64,000 nt of DNA from positions 620,001-684,000 of the forward strand of contig CAWFUP010000002.1 of NCBI GenBank assembly GCA_963819075.1. The letters are read 5' to 3'. Numbering within the stretch: position 1 is the stretch's first letter; every line of letters begins with the position of its first letter. Position numbers and translations under genes: made by a program. This document shows positions 58,326-64,000 of this stretch, one piece after another. Source of the stretch: CAVQBJ01 sp963819075 (GTDB lineage: Bacteria; Actinomycetota; Thermoleophilia; Solirubrobacterales; Solirubrobacteraceae). The notes beneath the pieces were generated by a model. The model was not told the origin of the DNA. It saw only the letters and a program-made list of their open reading frames with translations, and made no database searches.

Positions 58326-61300
58326 ATGGCCTCCGAGCTCGCCGAGTCGTCTGCGCCGCAGGACCTGGCCCTCGCCGCGGCCGAGGGGCCGATGCTGCTC
58401 CTTGGCGGAGCGGGGAGCGGCAAGACCGAGATGATCGTGCGACGCCTCTCGGCCATGGTCGAACGTGGCGTCGCTCCGGAGAGCGTCCTCGTGCTCGTAC
58501 AGATGCGCCGGGCGGCCGATGCGCTGCGTGCGCACCTCGAGGACACACTCGAAGGCGGCTACGAGGAGCTCCGCGTGCACACGGGGCCGGACTTCTGCGA
58601 GCGCCTGCTGCGCGAGGAGGCACTGCAGGCTGGGCTCGACCCCTTCTTCGCGACGGCCACGCAGGCCGATCGCGTGGCCATGCTGCTCGAACGCGTCGAC
58701 GAGCTGACGCTCGCGCGCCACGACTTCCACGGGCGGCCGTCGGCGCTCATGGCGAGCCTCGTCGAACGGATCGACCGCCTCAAGGACGAGCTCATCGGCG
58801 CCCGCGAGTTTCGCGCCTGGGCGGAGCGACAGGAGCGCGAGGCCGAGCTGGAGTTCGCCAAGCTCTACGAGGATCACGATCGGATGCTCGCCGAGCAGGG
58901 AGCGCTCGACGCCGGCGAGACGCTCATGCGGGCGTGTGCGCTGCTGAGCGAGCGGCCCGACGTCCTGACGCGCACGGCGGCGCGCCTCTCGCATGTGCTC
59001 GTCGATGACTATCAGGACGCGAGCTTCGCGCAGGTGACGCTCGTGAACCTGCTGGCCGGCGAAGGCGGTGATCTGCTGGCCGTCGGTAACGACGACGAGG
59101 CGATCTGGCGCTCGCGCGGCGCCGCAGCGAAGAACCTGCGCGACTTCCGCCTGCGCTATCCGCGCGCGCCCGTCGTCGTCCTGCAGCGGAGCCACCGCTG
59201 CCCCCAGCAGGTGCTCGACGCGGCCACCGCGGTCGTGGCCAGCAACCCCGATCGCCTCGCGCTGCCGCTGCACGGGGATACGGGCGGGGAGGTGCGCTTC
59301 TGGCGCTGCGCGAACGAGCGATCGCAGGCACAGAGCGTCGCGGCGGAGATCGAGCAGCTCATCTCGCGCCGAGCCGTTCCGCCCCAGCAGATCGCGATCC
59401 TCGTGCGTTCGGTGGGCGCCGAGAGCCGCCTGCTCGCCGGTGCGCTCGAGGAACGTGCGGTGCCGTATCGCGTCGTCGGGGCGAGCGCGTTCTACGAGCG
59501 CGCGGAGGTGCGCGACGTGCTCGCCTGGCTGCGGCTGCTCATCGATCCGCGAGACGCCGCGGCGGTCGTGCGGGCGATGGCCCGGCCGCCGATCGAGCTC
59601 CGCTCGATCGACCTCGCGCGCGTCATCCAGATCGCGCGCCGGCGCAAGCTCGACATGGTCTCGGCGATGGCGGCCGCCACCGAATCGCCGCAGATCCCAC
59701 CGGAGGCGCGCGAGCGCATCCTCGCCTTCCTCAAGCTCCAGCGCTCGGCGCTCGGTGCGCTCGACACGACGCGGCCGGACCTGTTCGTGCATCGCCTGAT
59801 CGATCGGCTCGGGCTGCGGCGCCAGCAGCTGTTCGCCGCGCAGACTGACATCGTCGAGCGCCTCGTCAACCTCGCCCGCCTCGGCGAGATGGCCGCCGCC
59901 TTCGTGCGCCGGGCGCCGCAGGCGACCCCGCGCGAATTCGCCGGCTACATCACCGCGGTCTCGGAGGCGGGCCTGCGCCAGGAGGAGGCGGCGGCCGTCG
60001 CCGACGGGCGCACGCGCACCGTCACCGTGATGAGCATGCACGCCGCGCGCGGGCGCGAGTTCGACCACGTGTTCGTCGTCGGCCTGCAGTCCTCGCGGAT
60101 GCCGGGTGCGCGCCGCCAGGCCGTTGAGCCGATCCCCGACGAGCTGCTCGGCGAGCGCCTGCCGCCCGAATCGCGTGCCGCGCACATCGCCGAGATGCGG
60201 CGGCTGCTCCACGTCGCCATGACGCGGGCGCGCGCCGGGTTGGTGCTCGCCTACGCGGCGACCTCCGAGCGCGGCGCCGTGCAGCCCCCATCGCCGTTCG
60301 TCGAGGAGGCGCGCGAGGCGGTCGCCGGGACATGGGAGGAGCACGACGAGGAGCTGTTCGGGCCGGCCGAGACGCTGCCGTCGACGCTGCGGCTCATGCG
60401 CGAGGAGGTGCTCGAGAGCGTCGCCCGCATCGGCGGGCGCCTCGGCGAGCTGCGCCTCGACACCGAGCTGGACATCTCGCATGGAGTCGTGCGCTATCTC
60501 GAGCTCGTCAAGCTCGCGGCGCTCATCGACCCACCGGCGGGCCAGACGGTCGCCGAGGCGCTGCCCGATCTGAACACGCGCCTGCTGGCGTCGTGCACGG
60601 CTCTGCAGCGCGAGATCTTCGAGACGTCCTCGCTCGACGACACCCTGCTCGCCGCCGAGCACGACGATCGAGCGCGGGCGCAGGCGATCGCGGCGCGCGA
60701 CGAGCCGTCGCTCGAGCCGTTCCTCCCCAAGCGGGGTGAGGGGCTCGTCCTGTCGGCCTCGGACATCGAGACCTACCGGTCGTGTCCGCTGAAGTACAAG
60801 TTCGCGCGGGTGTTCCGGATCCCGTCCGAGCCGACGCTCAACCAGCGCTTCGGCATCCTTATCCACCAGGTGCTCGAGCGCTTTCACGCCGATGCGCGCG
60901 AGGGGACGCTGGACGACCTCTTCGCGTTGCTCGAGGGCGGGTGGCGGCGCGGCGGCTTCGGCGACTCAGACCAGGAGCGCCAGCTGCGCGAGAAGGCCCA
61001 GGTTGCGCTCACGGAGTACCACGAGCGGCTCGCCGTGGAGCCCGCCGAACCGGTCTGGTTCGAGCGCTCCTTCTCCTTCCGCCTCGGTCCGCACCACCTG
61101 CGCGGGCGCGTGGATCGCGTCGATCGCCTGCCCGGCGGGGGCTACGAGCTCATCGACTACAAGACGGGCGTCCCGAAGACGCCGAGCCAGCTGCGCGACG
61201 ACGTTCAGCTATCGCTCTACGCGGTGGCGGCGCGCGAGGCGTGGCAGCTCGACGCGGCGCGCCAGGCGTACTACTACGTGCTCGACAACGAGAAGGTGCC

Positions 61301-61454
61301 GGTGCCGCGCGCCGACGTCGACGAAGCTCAGATCAAGGACACGGTGCTCGAGGTGGCCGACGGGATCCTCAGCCAGGGGTTCGAGCCGACCCCGTCCTAT
61401 TCGGCTTGCTCGATGTGCGACTACCGGATCGTCTGCCCGGCGGCGGAGAAGTAG
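58326..61454 (+). CDS. UvrD/AdnB-like helicase with Fe-S RecB-type nuclease
   Basis: The product is 1042 residues. The superfamily 1A helicase motifs are Walker A GGAGSGKT at 27-34, DDYQD near 225, GNDDEAIWRSRGA, and SMHAARGREFDHVFVVGL. The C-terminal PD-(D/E)xK nuclease (from about 815) contains LIDYKTG. It also has four cysteines, C820, C1028, C1031 and C1037, spaced as in AddB/AdnB Fe-S nucleases. It would resect double-strand breaks. An AdnA-type partner gene is not adjacent. The start is leaderless-type. Confidence 0.93.
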   Translation: MASELAESSAPQDLALAAAEGPMLLLGGAGSGKTEMIVRRLSAMVERGVAPESVLVLVQMRRAADALRAHLEDTLEGGYEELRVHTGPDFCERLLREEALQAGLDPFFATATQADRVAMLLERVDELTLARHDFHGRPSALMASLVERIDRLKDELIGAREFRAWAERQEREAELEFAKLYEDHDRMLAEQGALDAGETLMRACALLSERPDVLTRTAARLSHVLVDDYQDASFAQVTLVNLLAGEGGDLLAVGNDDEAIWRSRGAAAKNLRDFRLRYPRAPVVVLQRSHRCPQQVLDAATAVVASNPDRLALPLHGDTGGEVRFWRCANERSQAQSVAAEIEQLISRRAVPPQQIAILVRSVGAESRLLAGALEERAVPYRVVGASAFYERAEVRDVLAWLRLLIDPRDAAAVVRAMARPPIELRSIDLARVIQIARRRKLDMVSAMAAATESPQIPPEARERILAFLKLQRSALGALDTTRPDLFVHRLIDRLGLRRQQLFAAQTDIVERLVNLARLGEMAAAFVRRAPQATPREFAGYITAVSEAGLRQEEAAAVADGRTRTVTVMSMHAARGREFDHVFVVGLQSSRMPGARRQAVEPIPDELLGERLPPESRAAHIAEMRRLLHVAMTRARAGLVLAYAATSERGAVQPPSPFVEEAREAVAGTWEEHDEELFGPAETLPSTLRLMREEVLESVARIGGRLGELRLDTELDISHGVVRYLELVKLAALIDPPAGQTVAEALPDLNTRLLASCTALQREIFETSSLDDTLLAAEHDDRARAQAIAARDEPSLEPFLPKRGEGLVLSASDIETYRSCPLKYKFARVFRIPSEPTLNQRFGILIHQVLERFHADAREGTLDDLFALLEGGWRRGGFGDSDQERQLREKAQVALTEYHERLAVEPAEPVWFERSFSFRLGPHHLRGRVDRVDRLPGGGYELIDYKTGVPKTPSQLRDDVQLSLYAVAAREAWQLDAARQAYYYVLDNEKVPVPRADVDEAQIKDTVLEVADGILSQGFEPTPSYSACSMCDYRIVCPAAEK

Positions 61455-61461
61455 CGGCGTC

Positions 61462-61504
61462 TGCTCCCGTATGCCCGCCATGCGGGCGCAATCGAGCACA
61501 CCTC
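61462..61504 (+). repeat. 43-base hairpin repeat, copy 1
   Basis: Copy 1 of a 43-base element in the 316-base gap between the convergent helicase and PAC2 genes. It contains an inverted repeat (CCCGTATG / CATGCGGG) and then GCAATCGAGCACACC. It differs from copy 2 at four positions. Confidence 0.7.
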
Positions 61505-61535
61505 GGCCCCGGCGACCCGCGCCTGCCGGCGGGTG

Positions 61536-61578
61536 TGCTCCCGTACGTCCGCTATACGGGCGCAATCGAGCACACCTC
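61536..61578 (+). repeat. 43-base hairpin repeat, copy 2
   Basis: Copy 2, 74 bases after copy 1. The inner stem is CCCGTA / TACGGG. An outer stem is also possible, GGTGTGCTC (61532-61540) with GAGCACACC, so the element folds as a hairpin within a hairpin. It may be a terminator for the two convergent genes or a REP-like element. Confidence 0.7.
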
Positions 61579-61599
61579 TGTTCGAGCACGACCCGCGCT

Positions 61600-61622
61600 C
61601 CGCTGGAGCCCACGCGGACCGA
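61600..61622 (+). repeat. 23-base direct repeat, copy 1
   Basis: A 23-base block starting CCGCTGGAGCCCACGCG recurs at 61667-61689 with one mismatch. The stretch between and after is rich in short ACCGA/GCCGA units. No gene is supported in 61455-61770. Confidence 0.6.
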
Positions 61623-61666
61623 GCCGCGCCCGCGCCGAGCAACGCCGCATCGAGGCGCGCCTCGTG

Positions 61667-61689
61667 CCGCTGGAGCCCACGCGAACCGA
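61667..61689 (+). repeat. 23-base direct repeat, copy 2
   Basis: Second copy of the 23-base block at 61600-61622, differing at one base (GCGGACC against GCGAACC). The two copies are 67 bases apart. Confidence 0.6.
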
Positions 61690-61770
61690 ACCGCACCGAA
61701 CCGCACCGCCCTCACGCCGCCCAACGCCGAGCCGAGCCCGCGCCGCAACAACGCCGAACCGAGCCGCGCC

Positions 61771-62661
61771 CTACTCCCCCGCCGTCTCCGGCCCGCGCTG
61801 CCGCAGGAACCGCTGGAACTCGCGCGCCAGCAGGTCCCCCGAGGGCAGGTCGTCCGCCGACAGCGCGTCGCGCTCGCTCTCGGCCGCTCGCTCCAGGCGC
61901 TCGACAAATGCCTGGATGTCGGGATCGCTCTGGACGGCAAGGCCCACCTGGCGTTCATAGTCAGCCGCTGCGCCCTCCAGGTCCGACGCGTCGACGGACA
62001 CGCCGACAAGGCCCTCGAGGCGTCGCACGAGCGCGAGCGCGGCCTTCGGGTTCGGCGCCGCGGCGACGTAGTGCGGCACGCTCGCCCACAGGCTCGCCGT
62101 CGGCAGGCCGGCGGTAGCGGCGGCAGCGTGCAGCACCCCGACGATGCCGGTCGGGCCCTCGTAGCTCGACGGGGTGAGGCCGAGGCGCTCGGTGAGGACC
62201 GGATCGGAGGCGTGGCCGGTGATCGACACCGGGTGCGAATGGGGCACGTCCGCGAGCAGCGCTCCGAGCGTGACGATGAGCTGTACACCGAGCGCCTCGG
62301 CGAGATCGACAATGAGAGCGCTGAACGTTCGCCAGCGCATCGAGGGTTCCGATCCCTGGACGAGAACGAGGTCGCGCGGGGCGCGCGGGGCCCTCGCCTC
62401 GTAGATCTCGACGGCGGGCCACTCGAGCTGGCGAGTGCGTCCCTCGACGAGGTGGATCTGGGGCCTCGTCGACTGGAAGTCATAGAACTCCTCGGGATCG
62501 ATCTGCGCGAATCGCTGGGCCCCGAGGGCCGCGCCGATGAAGCTCGCCGCCGCCGACGCCGCGTCGCCCGCATCGTTCCACCCCTTGAACGCCGCGATCA
62601 GCGCCGGCGCGCGAAGCGGGTCCGGTCGACGGTCCCAGATGAGGGGCTGCATCCGACTCAC
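61771..62661 (-). CDS. PAC2-family protein
   Basis: The product is about 296 residues. It matches the PAC2 (proteasome assembly chaperone 2-like) family common in Actinobacteria: LIAAFKGWNDAGDAASAAAS near the start, EFYDFQSTRPQIHL, DLVLVQGSEPSMRWRTF, and TLGALLADVPHSHPV. A charged helical tail follows (about 225-290). The function in bacteria is unknown. The GTG at 62661 and an ATG at 62652 are both possible. It is divergent from the second OB-HD gene with only 16 bases between. Confidence 0.85.
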   Translation of the reverse strand: MSRMQPLIWDRRPDPLRAPALIAAFKGWNDAGDAASAAASFIGAALGAQRFAQIDPEEFYDFQSTRPQIHLVEGRTRQLEWPAVEIYEARAPRAPRDLVLVQGSEPSMRWRTFSALIVDLAEALGVQLIVTLGALLADVPHSHPVSITGHASDPVLTERLGLTPSSYEGPTGIVGVLHAAAATAGLPTASLWASVPHYVAAAPNPKAALALVRRLEGLVGVSVDASDLEGAAADYERQVGLAVQSDPDIQAFVERLERAAESERDALSADDLPSGDLLAREFQRFLRQRGPETAGE

Positions 62662-62677
62662 GGTACATCATGGGGTG

Positions 62678-63580
62678 ATGCCTTCCGCCGCGTCATCCGT
62701 CCCGTCGCCGCACGCCACCGGCGCCGTCGCCGCCCTGCGGCCCGGCGAGCCGATCGACGCCGTGTACGCGTGCGCGCGCAAGGATCGTCTGCTCTCGCGC
62801 GCGGGCGCGCCGTACCTCGCGCTGGACCTGCGCGATCGCACGGGGACGATCGCCGGTCGCGCGTTCCGTGACGCGGACGTGCTCGCTGGTCGCTTCGAGC
62901 GCGGCGACCTCGTGCACGTTCGGGGACGCGTCGAGCGCTTCCGCGAGGAGCTGCAGATCGACGTCTCCTCGATCGCCCGCGCCCCGGACGGCGCCGCCGA
63001 CCCGGCCGATTTCCTGCCGGTCGCCTACCGCGATCTCGATGAGCTCGAGGGGTTCCTCGAGCATCTCGTGCGCGAGGTCTACGACGACGGCCTGCGATCC
63101 CTGCTCGAGCGGCTGCTCGGTGACGCCGAGCTGCGAGCGCAGTTGCGCCGGGCGCCGTGCAGCCGCGGCGGCCACCACGCCTACCTCGGCGGGCTGCTCG
63201 AGCACACGGTCGCCATTGCCACGCTCGCGCTCGAGTGCGCGCAGCTGCATCCGCGCCTGGACCGCGACCTGCTGCTGACGGCGGCGATCGTTCACGACCT
63301 CGGCAAGACGCAGGAGTTCACCTACGGCGCGGAGATCCAGCTGAGCGATGCGGGGCGCCTGATCGGTCACGTCGAGCTCGGCCTGCGCCTGCTCGAGCGC
63401 TTCGCGCCGGACGCGCTCAGCGACGACCGTCGGCTCGCGCTCGCTCATTGCGTGCTCGCCCATCACGGGCCCGAGTCGCTGCCCGGCCGGCGCTTCGGCT
63501 CGGCCGAGGCGCTCGCGCTGTACCGTCTGAACGCCCTCGACGCGAGCGTGAAGGGGGCGCTTGAACATGGCCTTCCGTGA
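62678..63580 (+). CDS. OB-HD domain protein, YhaM-like exoribonuclease
   Basis: The product is 300 residues. An N-terminal OB fold (about 20-105; YLALDLRDRTGTIAGRAFRD, GDLVHVRGRVERFREELQID) is followed by an HD domain (about 130-290). The metal-binding residues lie in GGHHAYLGGLLEHTVAIATL and AAIVHDLGKTQEF. In Bacillus, YhaM with this architecture is a 3'-5' exoribonuclease. It is a paralogue of the interrupted gene at 31742. TACATC lies eight bases before the ATG; a GTG at 62675 is also in frame. It overlaps the next gene by 14 bases. Confidence 0.85.
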   Translation: MPSAASSVPSPHATGAVAALRPGEPIDAVYACARKDRLLSRAGAPYLALDLRDRTGTIAGRAFRDADVLAGRFERGDLVHVRGRVERFREELQIDVSSIARAPDGAADPADFLPVAYRDLDELEGFLEHLVREVYDDGLRSLLERLLGDAELRAQLRRAPCSRGGHHAYLGGLLEHTVAIATLALECAQLHPRLDRDLLLTAAIVHDLGKTQEFTYGAEIQLSDAGRLIGHVELGLRLLERFAPDALSDDRRLALAHCVLAHHGPESLPGRRFGSAEALALYRLNALDASVKGALEHGLP

Positions 63581-64000
63581 CCGCCACGTGTTCGTTGTCG
63601 CCGTCGTGTTCGTCCTCGCCGTCGCGGCGGTGACGATCGGGGTGGGTGCCGCGGGCGCCCGCCGATCGCCCACCGCCACGATGAGCACGGTCCCGGCCGC
63701 GGTCACCTGCCCGGTGCTGCCGGCCAACGACCCGATCAACGAGGACATCTCGCACGCGCCGGTCGATCCGAACTCGGCGCGCTACATCGCCAGCATCGGC
63801 GCGGGCGGCCATCTGCACCCCGACTTCGGCACGCCCCCGTCGTACGGGATCCCGTACACCGTGGTGGGCCCACACCAGCCGCGCGTGCCGATCCACTTCA
63901 CTGCGTACGGTGACCAGTCCGATCCAGGTCCGTACCCGGTACCCCCCGACGCTCCGGTCGAGGGTGCGGGGCAGCCGGGTGATCAGCACGTGCTCGTCGT
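63567..64000 (+). CDS. Secreted protein of unknown function, cut by the window end
   Basis: The open frame runs from the ATG at 63567 through the last base without a stop, so only the first 144 residues are visible. It begins MAFRDRHVFVVAVVFVLAVA, a signal peptide or membrane anchor. A Pro/Asp-rich external part follows (DPINEDISHAPVDPNSARYI, HLHPDFGTPPSYGIPYTVVG, HFTAYGDQSDPGPYPVPPDA). The external part is conserved-looking and resembles uncharacterised secreted proteins of Actinobacteria. The start overlaps the OB-HD gene, so the two may be co-translated. Confidence 0.75.
   Translation, partial: MAFRDRHVFVVAVVFVLAVAAVTIGVGAAGARRSPTATMSTVPAAVTCPVLPANDPINEDISHAPVDPNSARYIASIGAGGHLHPDFGTPPSYGIPYTVVGPHQPRVPIHFTAYGDQSDPGPYPVPPDAPVEGAGQPGDQHVLV

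Noticed and set aside
61421..61696. A 91-residue reverse-strand protein in the repeat gap
   Set aside because: Its sequence is mostly the translated hairpin repeats, no ribosome site or promoter is seen, and it overlaps the end of the helicase.
1..64000. CRISPR arrays, tRNA genes, insertion sequences, prophage or integrase genes
   Set aside because: No regularly spaced repeats, no cloverleaf with conserved TTCGA/CCA arm, and no transposase or integrase motif were found on either strand.

Overview
The window is very GC-rich, densely coded bacterial chromosome with no tRNA, rRNA, CRISPR array or insertion sequence that I can see. The gene content is actinobacterial: a lhr-nei pair, a PafBC-type tandem-WYL regulator, a 7Fe ferredoxin, a PAC2-family protein and a zincin of the F420-associated family. 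It also carries a complete motility cluster, which is unusual for most Actinobacteria. A deep-branching flagellated lineage such as Thermoleophilia (Solirubrobacterales) is my best guess. This is inference from gene content, not a database match.

Region 1 (1-24,300) is a nearly uninterrupted flagellar supercluster on the + strand: flgB flgC fliE fliF fliG fliH fliI fliJ fliK flgD, a TIGR02530-like gene, flgE flbD motA motB fliL fliN fliM fliN/fliY fliO fliP fliQ fliR flhB flhA flhF, a PilZ-domain gene, two small undescribed genes, and flagellin. Most junctions are ATGA, GTGA or TGATG overlaps, which suggests translational coupling. Sigma-28/WhiG-like promoters (TCAAG-type -35, 11-12 bases, GCCGAT-type -10) stand before flgB, fliM, fliO and fliC, and possibly motA. 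The second fliN-type gene is split by a -1 frame change on a C6 run. fliA, flgM, fliD, fliS, flgK, flgL and chemotaxis genes are not in the window.

Region 2 (24,300-38,541) begins with a terminator behind flagellin and a 265-base leader that can form a pseudoknot and ends in a hairpin. Two coupled glycosyltransferase genes follow, one of them a 1232-residue protein with three glycosyltransferase domains. They are plausible flagellin or surface-glycan glycosylation enzymes. Next come an ABC-2 exporter pair, a frameshifted OB-HD protein, a fused PafBC-like regulator, a PPOX-family protein, and a dTDP-rhamnose operon (rmlA-rmlD-rmlB, no rmlC).

Region 3 (38,565-50,359) holds a lipoprotein and a DNA-repair group (family-5-like uracil-DNA glycosylase, giant Lhr helicase, Nei-type glycosylase). 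It continues with a glycerophosphodiesterase, an exported protein, a Crp/Fnr regulator, a Nudix hydrolase, an ASCH/PUA-like protein, and groES-groEL behind a promoter framed by two CIRCE operators.

Region 4 (50,380-64,000) is housekeeping and repair: citrate synthase, an amidase, an epimerase-like protein, ferredoxin, an Mrp/ApbC ATPase, and a basic H1-like protein behind a possible LexA box. After these come a zincin metalloprotease, an inositol-phosphatase-like protein, a UvrD helicase fused to an Fe-S RecB-type nuclease, a repeat-bearing gap, a PAC2 protein, a second OB-HD protein, and a secreted protein cut by the window end. Many single genes here have a TANNNT-like hexamer about 7 bases before the start codon, the signature of leaderless mRNAs.
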